Positions 12,195 through 27,100 of a stretch of DNA of 64,000 bases are shown here, in pieces. A program made the translations under genes and the position numbers. The notes under the pieces are model-generated. The model ran no database searches and was not told the origin of the DNA. It saw nothing but the letters and a program-made list of their open reading frames with translations. Where the stretch lies: positions 63,719,176-63,783,175 of the forward strand of contig CM049316.1 of NCBI GenBank assembly GCA_026874595.1, given 5' to 3'. The stretch's first letter is position 1, and each line of letters starts with the position of its first letter. Source of the DNA: Sipunculus nudus (Eukaryota > Annelida > Sipuncula > Golfingiida > Sipunculidae).

Positions 12195-15100
12195 GTAAGA
12201 TGATTATATATAGATAGCCACTTGTTCTAGCTGCACTTATGTTCCATACAGACAGTGTATCAGTGCAGAGTGTGTTGCAGACTGTAGTTAGTTACACCAG
12301 TTGATGTCTACTGAAAGGTTCTAAGTATTGCTTCTGTATATTGTGGCCAAGTGACACCGCGTCTTCCGAGATGACAAGCCTCAGTGTAATGGCCATATTT
12401 TTAAAAAATATACAAATGAAAAAAAAAACAAGCATATTTTAATTAAATATTTTGTGCGTGTGACCAATGGTCTAGACCAGCATCTATGAGATCGAGATGG
12501 TATAAAAAACAGACTTCTTTCAGGAGCATTGGTTTTATTATATTTCGAAATGGGGTCAGGCCAGTCGAGTGGTAAAGCACTCGGCTCTCTTCGCTGGCGA
12601 CTTTGGTTGGATCCCCTGCGCTGCTTTGAGAGTAGGTTGTAGTTGCCCGTCCAAGGCCCGTGGTTTTCTACGGATTCTCCGGTTTCCTCCACCCCAACAG
12701 ACTACCGAACGCAACCACCGAGAGAGTGTCATGATTATTTATAATAACTATTCCAAATCCATGTAAAATAAATAAGTTTATATTTTTATCGTTTAAAACA
12801 GTTTGCAGGGAATGATTTTTGTTGTACGTGTAGCCTATTCCTCAGGCCGCTTTCGGAACTGATCAGCCAATTTATATTCCCAAATTTAGTTTAACAAACT
12901 AAGGAACATATGTTTACATGCAACGTAGCTTTTCACATACTGTGCTAGTCACCAGGTGGACCTAGTATATTTAGTTAAGGTGTCGGCGCATATGAGCCAA
13001 AGATTCCTGGTTCGAGTCCCACCAAAGTGGCGAGAAGAAGTGGAGAATTTCACTCTATATGCCTCTGTGGCAGCGATTATGACTTAGTCCATACTTAGTC
13101 CACGAGCATTATGTATAGCTAGCGAATTACAGTGAACCCTCTATAATATAGGCATCCTTGAGACTGGGTGAAATTGCCCACTTTAAAGAAGTGTCCATTA
13201 AATTTAAGTCATAAACGCAACATGAATAATACAGAGAAAGAAACAGGGCTGTCAAAAAGTGACTGTCACTATATAGAGGTGTCCACTTTATGGAGGTTGC
13301 TATTGGGAGATGTTTAACTGTATATACTACATTCTTCGTCATTTTACTGACAGTACTGCTGTCTTTAAAGTACCACATTGCGTACACCAAACAAGCAAGT
13401 ATCCCTGCCAATCACAAAGGGAACATTTAACTAGAAAGTTAAAAAAGGCATTTCTTTTTCAAAATTGTGGAAAAGGTTTTTACTTTATTCCTCTTTTGAT
13501 AATCGCGTTTTTTTTCTCTTTACACGAGGTTGCCAGCAATATCTGTTCACATTGACACTGTCCATGACAAGGACATATTTCCTCTGTACGTCAGGTCTTT
13601 TTTGTCCTAACAAAAGTGAAACAAAGTGAAAAGGAATTCACTGGGTGTGGGAGCAATGACTAATTCTAATGAACACTGAGTACGACTCTGTTGTTTAGGG
13701 GCTGTTGGAGTCAAGTCTGACCCCCGCAATGCATCAGGGTTGTTAATACACCAGCGGCGTACGTAAAAATGTAGTGAAGAGGACTATGAAGTCTAATCAA
13801 GGGGTTTGGATAAGAAATGTTTCAAGGCAAATTATATAAACATTGGTGTTTTTGTGAGAAGGACCTTACGAAATAAGTAATATATTGTAATAATGCGCAT
13901 GTGGAATGTAAACAGAGGGTGTTTCCTTGAAATGTAACAGATTTTGACTTTGAAGTTTGACACTTGAGACAAGTAGTCCCGGCCGTCCCACAGTGCCCAA
14001 ACAAAAGTGGTTCGTTTCGAGTAGAAGGGCGGTTTTAATTATCCTGAACTTGTTCCAGTACTGTTACTACAGACAATTAGTCAAATGAAGCTGAGAAAGG
14101 CGATTCTGTCTCAAAAGCAATGGAAACCGTTTTATAGTTAGAGAGTTAAAAATACTGCGTTCCTCGTAAACTCAGCACTCCCAACTCCTATCACTCCTGG
14201 GAACTCCTGTGATAAGGCCAACAACTATATTGTATAGACTGGTTATATCTAAACACAGCGCTGCAGAGCGCTTTTTGTATCCTATATTGCGTGTAGCTAC
14301 GGGAACAATTCCGTGTGTCAATATATGAAGGGCGTGATAATGCGCGAAGTAATGGAACCTTTTATTTATTTTTTTGTGGTGATAAAAGCATTTTTCCCAG
14401 CATGAGAGGGGACATTGTTCTAGGCCAGGCACAGTGGCGGCGATCTTGTTCTATATCATGCAACATGTATAGCGAAGACAGGTGTTTCAAGCAGCAGCTA
14501 TAGTACGCGCCAGCGTACCAAACGTGAATAATTAAGGCCAAAAAAAATTATAGGTATGGTTCTCAGGCACCGCCCGCATCAATTTTAAACCCCCGCATCA
14601 AAAATTTTTATTTTGATTTTTAATAAAAACTTTCCAATTTTGAGCTGCTGCCGCTCCGACATTTCTTTCAAGAAGATAAAACCATACAATTTCCTTTGTT
14701 TTGTAGTGCTTTTACTTATTTAGCAAAATAAAACTGTTATTTTCATGCTTTTCCCTTATCATTTGACATTTTTATCGAAACATGCCAAAAAATTTAAAAT
14801 AAAAAAAGCGCCCGCCCGCATTGATTTCTGAAAAAAAGTGCCTGAGAACCACACCTTTTTTTTATTTTGGCCTAACGTAGGTGCTTATTTAAAAGCTATG
14901 CTTTTTTACAACTAGCTCATTTATCTGTCAATGCATAGTTGGGAACTCCCATCCTACCATCCATTATCTGCAAATCTATCTGACATTTAGCTTTAGTAGG
15001 TGTCATGTTTATCGTATGTCCAAACAGATATATGAAATAATATGATCATACAGTAAACCTTTGCTATAACGACCACTTTCAGGATCAAATGTTTAATGAC

Positions 15101-18100
15101 GATTGGGTCAGCTGAACAGAACACCATTTTTCAGAAAAGATAGCTTATTGGGTGGCCATCCGATAAGAAACGCTTATTGTATTACTTATCATTTATTTAA
15201 TAAAGATCGGTCCATTCAGTGTTGTAGCGTAAATAAGTTTTACAGACATGGGGTTAGGAATAATTCAGAAGTCGTGCGGATAAACGACACGGTACTGTAG
15301 TTTATTTTAAGTGTGTTAACACACTCCAATTTCGAATGGTTAAAGTAATATATGTATAGGGACATGAATTATAATCATTTGTTCTACGTCATGAATAATG
15401 ATGCAGTCGACCCCGATAATGTTATGAATACGGCCTTATACGTTAAAACCAAAGAAAACTCTCCTCAAGTTTCAGCAGAGCCCATTGTATTATTGTTATT
15501 TCAAATTATCAGCACCAGGTTTGAATAATTTAACGATGTTAATGTATTTCCTATCTGGATATGTGAAAGTGTATGAACTTTCTGCTTGTTTACGTTGCTG
15601 TGAGTATGATCGACGTTAATGATATACCAGCGAAACCTATATCAGATTCCCTGTGGCGCTTTTTCCCTTATGAAATGGTTACCTGTATAATCCAACCAGA
15701 GCGCACTCAGCTGAGCGCATATAACTCCTCCCTGCGGGACAATGAAGTCACTTGGGAGAAGAAGATGACAAAAGTATTTCCCAAAGTGTTCCGATATAGG
15801 AATTAGCGGAGTCTCCCTTCTAATGCCCCCGCCCTACCGAAAAGCCAAGTGGCTGACCATAGAATAACCGAAATTAAAATTATTTTATTGAAGAGGAGTG
15901 AATAATAAGGGGTAACGAAATTCGATTCTCAGGTTTAATTCAATAAATTAAATTAAAAGTATAAATAATTGCAATACGAGGACCAAAGTCTCCACCACTT
16001 TAATTATGTCATCAATGAGTAAACTAACAAGCATTTACGAAAACATAACCTCCTGTCCGCAGGTACCTAGGCCCAGACAGGAAGCACGATGAGCGTTTGA
16101 TCTTATTAAATTGAGCCAAGGTTGACAATTAAAACTGATTCAACTTTACGTTTTGACAATAAAATTGCAATAATGAATGGCCCACCACACAAACTGAATC
16201 AGTAATTAGCACATCTACGCTGCTTGATCCAACGCGTGGGCAGTGCATGTGAAATAACATCAAAATATGTTACGCTCTACAAACCACCATGGCGGTAACA
16301 ATAGTTTCAATCATACAGTGGTTTCTCACCTTAATTATATCACTGCTTCGTGAATGAGCAACACATGACTTATTGTCATCATGAGTTCTAAGTAAAAAAA
16401 CTGTACAAAGATAACTGATGGTTATTATGTTACTATTATGCAATATGTATGAACATCTGTTCATTTTGAAAGGGATTTCCGCCTTACTGCGGGCGCAAGA
16501 CTTGTAAGAAACGTACATAAAAAGAGGATCATTCTGAAATCACGCATATAAACATTTAACATGACACGATATTGTGTTATTACATATACTCGTTTGGTCA
16601 ACTGTGGTTTCTGTTGACCATAGTGTTTTGTGTAACTGCAAACACAAATACATGTTTATATATAATCAATGCTTTAATGGATATATATTTCAGTAAACAC
16701 TATTGCTTATTATCATTTTAAATCATTTATAGAAAGATTAAATTGAGAAAATTGGATTTTACTCTTGAAAATACCCACATGCCGTTTAGCAGAAATCCGT
16801 TACAAGCACGCCCATTATCATGTATGATTATAACCTGTATTTACATTGCCAGTTTTGAGTGTTTTTTAGTTTTGAGCCTTCCTATTGGCCTGGAAGTTGA
16901 TACAGCTGCGTGAATGCACAGTCTCAAAGGTTCACCCATGTTATCAATCGTATACATTCAATTTATTTAAATAAAATAGTATTACTAATATTATAATTTG
17001 AATAACATTAAGGTTATTTTGGCTAAACACAAAATTTACTAGCAAAGCCATCCCGGGACTAGGACGCACTATCTCCAAGCCACCAGCAAATACGTTGTTA
17101 TGATTCTGCGTGTGAGAAACACAATCAGCTTGTTTGTGTTTACCATAACATGGCTGCTTGACCAGAGGTCCGATCTTACACATACGAGACAACCCCCGAA
17201 CAAGAACAAAGGAAACAGAAAGAACACCGGATTGAAGCTTGGACAATTTGTGAAGTTGTTCAGTACGGCAACCAGATGATTATGTTTAGCGCCACTGACG
17301 GCGTCCGGTGCAGGGTAGTTTCCATTCGTGTACAAGAGTGAGCAAACGGTTTTAGAAAAATATTATCAGATACCTTAATATGTAGAGGAGCAGACACTGT
17401 ACTGCATGTATATTTAACACACCTGGTATTTGAGTACCGATAGGTGAAATTAAAATTTACTTGCTCAAACATACCCTAGTTAGACTCATTAGGAACAGTG
17501 ATTAAGAGAATAAAACCTATTGTATGTCCCTTTGCAGCGCACACGTTATACACATCCATGCAGGAAAGTGAATGTTGTCGATTTTACCCCGGTGCGTGTG
17601 TGTCCAATGCTCTCCAGCGGGCTGATACAGAAGGACCTGGGCCATATAACTTGTAATAATAACCCGGGCCGCGATAAATACGCGCTATACATCTCGCGCC
17701 GTGTCGCTTTGCTTAATGTACCGATATTTTGTATAAATTGACAGGTTGTCATTTATTCTAAAGGTAAGCTGAATAAGCCGGGCCAAGACGATAAAATGAA
17801 ATCGAAAAAATATGATGTAATACATTTACAGTATTGTATCATGATATATTATATTGCCATATGATTGTTTCAGATGTCGCTTCCGTCTCATATTTCCTTT
17901 CCACCCACTCTCCATTACCACCACGGTTACGAAATGCAAGGTAAGTTACACAACTATAACTTCTTCAGCACTAAAACGTTTATCTTGTAATAACCAAACT
18001 TTAGATTACTGTCACATCTCCTGATTCTCAACCACATCATTTTAGTATCTTACTGTCCTCTTCATGCGCCTGTGTGAGATCCATTGGGAAGTGTTTTATA

Positions 18101-21100
18101 TGTCTTTTGCACCACATCGTACACACATATTTATCTGCTCAAAAATGTGAAAATAGTCGTTGATAATAATTCTTTTCTGGCCCATAGGCTTAATTTTGGC
18201 AGCGTCCTTTCGTCAAGACGTCATGGCGTCCATACGTCCGCCGTCCGCTGAGTGTCATAACTTTCCACGATTCGATGGATTATTCACAAAATTGATTTTA
18301 ATTAATCAATATATTTACTCGATTAGTTCGATTCTTGGGAAATTTCATGGATATTTGATGAGGTCAGAGGTGATCAGGTTTCTTTGTGGTGTCCCCGCGA
18401 TAACCTTCTAGGAATATGATGGATTTTTATGAAACTTGACAGAAATACCACCAATATGATATCTGGCGTGAGTCCGGTTCTTGGCATAATCCACGCATGC
18501 GTGCATCTTTAATCAGGTCATAGGTAACAAGACGTTGATGGCGCCTTGATGACTTACCAAAAATGTTGATGGGTATTTTGAAATTCACTTTAAATATTTA
18601 CTAATATAGTTTCTCACCTGAATTCAATTTTGGGCAAATTTTGGGAAATTTCATGAAGTTGGAGATCAGAAAAAACAAATAACACGCAGACATGCATGTG
18701 TTATCACACAACTTACGTCCACCATTTTTGACCGTAGACATATCTTTTATAGCTGACATCGACTCTTTCGTGATGGGGATTTACCCGTCTAAAACAAGGA
18801 CTGTATACGATAAGTGGATCCCTCAGATCAGCATAGCTTACGGCAAGTTGTTAGACTCAGGTTGGGAAAGAACATAATTTATATATATAAAAAAAGTATA
18901 AAAAAAGTCATCCGGATATGTGAAATTTGTCACTTTATTTGCTTTACTACACAGAGTACCGAATGAAGGCACAATCGGCAAATAAATGTTAGCATGCCCC
19001 TAGAGATTGGGACTGATATAGTGGCATGTATAGTGACCCTGTGGGCCGGGCGGATAAGCTTAAGCTAGAAAGACATTGTAATGGTGATGAGACGTTGTTA
19101 CAGGCTTTTGATGTGAGAAAGCATTTTTTCATGATTGATGAAAAAATGGTCCCCTGTCAACTAAAGACCTTGTTGACCTACTGGAATCCGTCACACCTGG
19201 GAGTGACTAGCGATGATCATTCTCTAGGGGCAGAACTAACCAATTTCGGATTCTCTAGGGCAAATACTGAAAAGCACATTTATGATTCATAATTCTAATG
19301 TTTTAACAACATTTTACAAGTTTTCGGTAATTCACAAGCATATTATTGGAAATTTTAAAGTCAGGAGGCTTGATGATAAACATTTAATATTCTTCTCTTT
19401 AAGAACATTGTCATCTGTTACCCCTTCATATATTCCTAATATTTTAATATAAACTTATAATAACGCTCCTGCAATAAAGGATAAAACCGTTACAAAGTAT
19501 TTTTTATTTTATATTAAACTAGCACCTGGCCACTTTTTTATGGAGGAATAGAATGGGGCTATTCTTACTCTTTTAACAGAGTCACACATTTAACTTTTAT
19601 GACATTTATGAAAAAAGTTCGATTGGACGGCTGTTATAGATACATATTTTAGGCCGTTTTGATCTTCCTATTAGCAAGGCTCTCGCTCCATTGCGAGAGA
19701 TCTTGTTCTATCGATCCACTTTTGAGCTATTCGTTGATTACGAACCAGGATGTGAACCAACCAAATGTCTAGCATACGCTCGCTTTACACACCGAGCAAA
19801 ACAGCTCTGATCTGTTGCAATATGCAGATCAGCGGTCAGCGGTCGTTATGATTTCGAACCAGTTACATTTTAGCGTGATTTCATGAAACGCTGGCACAGC
19901 GGCCCAGAGCAAGATCACTCGTGATGGAGCGTGGCTTTTATTGTAGGAAAATGTCTATTTCTTTCTATGGAGAAAGTACACCCAGTTACCCTTTACAATA
20001 CTTAATTGCTTATACAGATGTGTGATATGAACTCCAATATGGAGTTTGCCAGATCATTATAAAATAATTAATAATTATGTAAATTGGGTTAATATATTTG
20101 TAGAGGTTTATCTCTCTGTCGAACGAGAACAAGCGCAGTTGGATTTCTCTTTCCATTGGCGTTGACATGTGTTGGGTAAGACCTCGACAATACCACCAAC
20201 ATTTGACGACCTATTCGAAATAAGGAATCACATTATAGGGTCCAAATTATATTATTTTCTTTGTATCATATATTTAACCTCCGCATGACTTCTTATTGTA
20301 TATATACAACTTTTGCAGAATACGAAGCCGTCGTTCCCGTACAGATTCATCAAGACGTACATATATTGACACCCACATCTGTTCATCGTAAGCGACGAAG
20401 CCTTCACATCATCGGCTCACGGAAAAGACAGACTCACATCCACATCAACTCTACTCATGGCAGCTTTCATCTCGACCTAAAACAAACCAAAAATTTCCTG
20501 GCTCCCGGCTTCCGCGTAATTCGAAGAAAGAGGTCAGAAAATGCAACAGTGATGACGTCAGTGGAAAATGTAGACCAAACGTGCTTTCTGACTGGTCAGG
20601 TTAACGGCAAGTCCGACTCCCTGGCAAAAATCAGCATCTGTGACGGGGTGGTAGGTCATTCTTCTATACTTAAAATTTCCATTACTTTTGATACGTGTTT
20701 CTGACGGGACGTATTCTGGTATACCCTCTGTCCGTCCGTCCGTATGCCCGTCCGGCCGTTAATTTTTAGTGTCGCTTCGATAACTCACCAGGGCTTCCAT
20801 GGAATTTCACGGAATTCACCATAACTACTTCACAATAGATTATGTTCAATTCGATCATATATAGTTAAATCAACACATATTTATTAAGGAGAGAGGTTAC
20901 CAGGCTTCTTTGTGATGTCGGCGCGTTTACTTAACAGGAATATGATGGATTAAAAAAAAAATTGACCAGTTTGATATCACGCATTTTTCATTCGTGGCAA
21001 AAAGCCAGGCATACTTAATGAGGTCAGAGGTCACCAGACTTTGGTGGTGCAATGATGACTAACAAAAATGTTAAGCATATTCATTTAACTCATTATGAAT

Positions 21101-24100
21101 AATAAGCAGTAGAGTTTCTCAACTGAATTACACTCTTGCATATTATAACATCCACGCATATTTAATGAGGTCAGAGGTCACATGACATAAGACGGGCCTA
21201 TTATTCACAATCTGCGGTGCTCTTGTGATAGTTTGCAATACAGGTGAAAAGAAATAAGCTGTCATCCCCATGTGTTTGTGTGTGTAAGCTTAGGCAACGA
21301 TGACGTGTATTAGACTGTGAAATGTAAAAGTACAGTGAGTGTTGATATTTTAGTCTTATTGTAGAGACCTATAGTTGAAGACAAGCAAAGGTGTATAGGC
21401 CAAGCCGGATATGCGGTCTGATGTTTCCCGTTTGTTGACATTCATCAATATAAAAGCGTGCCCTCTGTGAAAAACTCTCTCTCTCTCTCTTTCTCTCTCT
21501 CTCCCAATTATGCGTAGTATTTTATTCCGCAGCTCATTAAATATCAAAATGTTCTTGTTAAAAGAGTTAGTGTTAACAGAGTCAGGTTTGAGTTACTAGG
21601 CATAACGTCAGTAGTATATTTATTATACGAGTTATTTATTAATATGAGCTCAGTATTAAATTCATTAAAAGGAAGGGGAATCGGACACACAATGCTTATA
21701 ACAGAAAATGACACTACTTTACCATTTGAACGACATAGGACGAACCAAATGGTTTTTAAATATCTTATGACAAGATGTAGTCTTAATTGTTTTGCAAAGT
21801 GTGATGCAATCAGACAGAGACGAGAGACATTGAGCAATGGAGAAAATCAAGGTAAAAAGCAAGAGTTGGCGGAGGTACGTGCTCTTCTAGCACTATTTTG
21901 TTGCACATTTTGATTCCTACGAATCCAGGGCCCTCAATTTTTAAACACCAAGTGTTTACCTTCGGACACTTATTGTCAAAACACCATAATCGTTAGAGTT
22001 CTTGGAATACCTTAAGGTATACTAAGGACGTACGAGCAGTGCCTAGATCCGTACATTTGTTGGAAACAATGGTGCGGTTGAAAAATTTGATTCGTTCCTG
22101 TGGAGTCTTTCGACAGACGTGATAAAACCCCCCTGATGAGCGGTCAGAGGCGGGTTTCCGCCCGCGCCAGACAGGAAGCGAACCATTCCTACCGGAACGT
22201 GGTTTTAGCATTCTTGTCTTCCGCGTCCTGATATCGTCAGCGATAGCTTTATCCAGGGCAGTAGTGAGTCATATCGTCTAAAGCCCTGCTGTTTCAACAC
22301 GCCTAAGTTACATCTAGGTATAAACGAGGGTTAAATGCTAGAAAAACTTCCGAAGGTTTTCTCACTGTTCAGCAGATTATGATTTATTATGTGTTTTGGC
22401 AACAGGAAGACACTGCCTGGCCGTTAAGGGTGCAGTATTCGAAAAGACCTTGTTAACCTATGCAGGTCTTGGGTCAGTTTCATTTTTAAATCATCACGGT
22501 CGCGTTTTTATCCTTTTATCCTTTCATCGAGTCGAAATCCGTTATGACGGGACTGAGTCGTCCTGTGTGCTTAAATCCAACTAGATGTTAAAGGTCCCTT
22601 TTAAAAACGAATCATAAAATTAAAACTGTAAAGCCGAATGTGTCTGCGTCTCATTTGCGGTCACCTCAGCAGACTTAACCCATACGTACCGTTATATGTA
22701 AACGATATTGTTACGGGACCGAACTGTCTCGCTAGTGAAGCTTGCTTTTCTAGCGAAGCAGTTGGGACGCCGGACTTGTGCGCCACCGTTATGGGTTCGA
22801 ATCCCGGATCGGCCCAGGATTTTCCCCTCATTTATTTGTCTCCGTAACAAAATGGGGGCTGTCCGGGATGACGGTAAAACTTTGTGGCCCAGGGAATAAG
22901 CTCATCAAAGTGTGACTCCTGGGATAATTAGTCTTGTTCTGATAGCAGAACGCTCTTAAGAGGGGGTGTGTTACGGGGTGACATAAAGCGGACCGAACTG
23001 TCTAGCTAGTTAAGCTTGCTTTTCTAGCGAGGCGGTTTGGACGCTGGACTTGTGCGCCACCGTTATGGGTTCGAATCCCGGATCGGCCCAGGATTTTCCC
23101 CTCATTTATTTGTCTCCGTGACAATATGGCCATATCAATATACCGATATATCGATAAGAATGGATGCGCAACCTCGATACATTTACCGATGAGCTTTGGT
23201 CGTATCGAGGAAAAATACAATGAAAAACAAAGATGAATACCAGTCTTAATTCAACTGTAACCTTAACCACTTAAAAACTAAATACTACTTTATATATGTT
23301 ATTTTGGGTGGTTATTTTGGGTTCAAACAAGACAAGTATTTTGCCATATTATTGAGGTTTTGGCTCTAGTTTTTAAAAAAGAAAAACATGCATATGTGTG
23401 CTTGAAATGACGTTATATATATATAATAAAGATTTTTAAACAGTTGTTTTTTATTATCCTTGTTTATATAATTTAAATTTATTTCCAGCCTAAATGCAGA
23501 GCATAATAGATATGCTGTATATTAACAAACGTAGGAGCATTTTATCCTCAGAGATTTTATTCAGAAATGATATACAAAGAAAAATTCAGCGTATCGTCAA
23601 CACGTATCGGGTATGGAATTGAGTGTATCGCAAGATCCTCTGACATATATCATCGGGTACATACAGGTAAGCCAAATTAGAGAAAATAATATGGAGTGAC
23701 TCTTGGCAAATATGTAAATTGCAAAAAGAAGGAAAATCTTACGCTTTGATATCTCCATTTTTTACCATTTTAACACCAACTACCAAAGTTTACATACAGT
23801 TGACACATATTAAAAAATCAGAGTTTCTTTTTAGTAAATATTTATACACAGAATACAGATTCGAAACCAGCAGTGTTTTTGTCAAAAGTCACTGACACCA
23901 GTTTCGCAAGGCCTCATGGGTAGGCAGACGGTGAGTCAGATGTAGTAAAACATAGCCAGGAATGGTCACGAAAAGCGTTATCTTGCTAGGCTGTAACCGC
24001 CAAGTGAGTAGGCAATAGCTCGTTAACGTTTGACAGAGGAGAGCCCGGGGCGAGCAGACGAGTGAGCGTTTACCTTGATGTTGTGGTATCAGGCGATAAC

Positions 24101-27100
24101 TTGAAGCGGTCAGGGTTAAGTGAACAAGAGTAAATATAATTCCTAGTACCCTTGTTAGAGAGCGCCAAATCTTCCGCGTGGCAGACGATATGCTGTTGTA
24201 AAGCGGCTATGTAGACAAGATGTCGTAAAAATTTTTTTTTTCTTGAAAAACGTCAGACTCTCCTATAGACTCGCGGTTAACAGGCCTGAATTCCAGCGAA
24301 GACAACCTGCCACTGAGGCCCGTAATTAAGTACATTACATTTTCAAGAACTTCGCAATAGGATAAGCTTGTATCTGGCTTTCAGTCCAGATAGTCTTTAT
24401 GCAACATCCCACATACCTCAGTTATTATAAATTTAATCTACGATGTTTCGTTTCTTTTCATTTCATTTGTTGAAGAATACTTTGCTACACATTTTTAACC
24501 TTCTTTATGTCATTCTGCATATATGATATAGGTTTAGAGGCCCAATCACCTATAAAGCATGTTGAGATAACACGATAAATTGCTCGTGTAAATTTGTACC
24601 TGCCAAAATATTGCCTTGAAACCATTTGCTTTCTCCTGTAAACGAGTGTAAAAAACAGTGGACCGGGCGCGATCACAGGTGTCAACATAAACAGCGCGTG
24701 AACCCGTGTGAATTGCGGAGCCACAACACGTGTCAATCAGGAGATGCCCTGATTGACTTAGCCCCAAAAATGTAATACTTGTTCCCGCTGGCTGAAGCAC
24801 CGCGTGTTGCGGCTCGCTATTGGGCCTATATAAGGTAATTGTATGGTAATCAGACACACGTTGACTGTGTTTACCAACACGCAGAGCCATAACAACGTGT
24901 TAAACAGCCGTAGGCGAGGTACTGAGACTGTGTGCTGGGGTGGTTTTGCTGAGAAACGTTGGTATAAAGCAAAACAAACTGATAGTGTGAAAGAAAAGGC
25001 GTAATATAGCTCTGATTATGTCCCTTTATGGTCTAAATTTATCACGTCCATAACTAATGGCAGTATTTGAGTACAGTTCATTACACGGGACCGCATTTGT
25101 ATATATGTATGCTATTAACATCAAAAGTTTATTCATTACTGCCAATTTTTTATTTCATGTTGCCCTGGCGGAAAGTAGCGTGTTTTGCTAGTGTCTAGCC
25201 CAAAGGACTGATCAGAGCGCACACTTTATGTTCTTCAGTACCTGTATCCCCCGGTAGCAATGTTCGACTATTCTGCGCCTTCTAATCCTGACAAGAGCAT
25301 ATCTGTATATCTCTTGCATTAAAGTTCCATTAGCATTTACAATAATATGTAGATTATCTCACTCAGTTGGTTCATTTTGACTATATGAAGAAGTTTCCCA
25401 GCGAAACCAGCGCACGGGCTTGCTATCTGCAGTTCGCCTGTTTAAACGTGGTTTGGTTATATGTGTGAGGGAACACAGTGTACGTATGTTTGTTTGTCAT
25501 TACGAGACTGCGTGACCAGTGGTCCGAAACAAGGAATCGTAGCATGAAAAAAAAAAAAAAGAAACAAGAAACACGGGTTGAACATTTCGAAAATGTTGAT
25601 TTGCGAAGTCCCGTGGTACAGCCACAAGGTGAGGTGCGCACTTTGTTTATATTTTGCACCATTGATCGCGCCTGGTGCAATCTTTTTTCCACTTATGTTC
25701 GAGACCAAGTTTTAGAACAAAAACTAATATTTTTAGAGTAAAACACTATATTTTGTATTATCTTTAAAATGGTATGAAACGAATGTGTCGTATCTGAATC
25801 GAGTGTCATCATCTGGCATATTGCTCACTTAATCAAAATACCATACATCCTAGGCACGTGACCATGTGCGGTTCGGTGTACTTGCCCTCACGTGACTTTC
25901 ACGAGCTGGAGGTCCTTACCACCATTATCTCAAACAAACTGACAGCTCTCAGACTGTTATCGTGGAAAGCTTAATCCGGCCTGAGTTGATGACTGCACGG
26001 TTCGTGCCAGAAAATGTTCTTTGATGATTGTCCATATTATCAGGGTTAATTTGTATATTTACTTTTGGTTTACCCTCGCAGCTGTGTAAACAGTTTTGAT
26101 TGAAGGTCAAAGATACATATATTTTTAATCAGCTGGAGTGTTGCTTTGCTGACTGGCGGTAGCTGTTTCCCCTTCTGCATCAACAGGAAGCTTCTGTGGC
26201 CCGGGGGTAGAGCGCAGGACCCAAAGCCGGGAGATCGTGAGTTCGATTCTCTGCCGAGGCGGTGAGATTTTTCACGGTCGGCCCCCACCTAGGTTGAGCG
26301 CTCTGCAGGCTTAATGGGAGACTGTGCCCATCATTCGCATTTCACTCACAAACGAGTGCGCCTTTCGTGGGGTTCCTCGGTGTTATGACCCAGTAATGGG
26401 AATGACACCCACCCAGGGCCTGCAGGAGTGATATACTTAACCTGGTTGACACCAGGAAAAAATCGTATATAAGCCCCTGTCATGTAGTCCGAAACCGGAA
26501 TGGAACTCTGCAGATATAACATACTTAGTTAAGCAAAGCATTAAAAAAATGGAGGCGGTTACCTCCACCAAAAAAAATCTTAAAAAAAAACAGAAGGCTC
26601 AAAATAGGGCAGCGGTCCTTTCATTCATAAATGCATAGAAAGAATATGGGCTAGATGATGCTTCGCTTAAATATGCAGAGTTTTTCTACTCTTGGGTGCG
26701 TCCTAGCCGTGAATACATGACTCAGTAAGCACTTAAAATAGGCTGGTAAGCCTAACTTGAGTCGTGATACAAGCCATACGGATTGATGCATTGCAACGGT
26801 CTTCTATCATGTTTCACTCATATCTTGATAAACCGCCCATAATCTTAGCACTAGGCTACGAATAATAAATTAACACAAAAGAATACATGTGAACTAATAA
26901 TCCAAACTGAAAAATTCATCTGTATGGTAACAAATTCCTGTAGCGTGTTCAAGCTGGCTGCCGTCCAGTAACCCGTGCGAGCCATGTTTGTATAGGTGCG
27001 GTCAGAATATCAACAAACATGCTGAGGGATTTATGAGGGGTTTTTTTCCTCGCTCATGGTAGGTGTTGTTAGAAAGTATACCAAAAAGCTAATGATTGTT

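Larger units (their letters stand above)
20720..21250. repeat. Dispersed repeat family D, copy in intron 3
   Basis: Begins gtccgtccgtccgtatgccc and contains two perfect AGGTCAGAGGTCA motifs. Alignment with 18216-18680 is by eye and gapped. Confidence 0.6.

Noticed and set aside
17874-17940. Exon 2 ATG as the true translation start
   Set aside because: Possible, but it lacks a hydrophobic signal and directly follows a good acceptor; exon 1 supplies a signal peptide in phase.
20261-20704. 147-codon single-exon gene
   Set aside because: It is exon 3 of the ADAMTS gene read through both splice sites.
22741-22815. Functional tRNA gene
   Set aside because: B box is good, but acceptor and anticodon arms do not fold, and near-identical copies at 22990 and 58280 show a SINE.
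26185-26255. Functional tRNA gene
   Set aside because: No pairing acceptor stem; followed by a SINE-like body.
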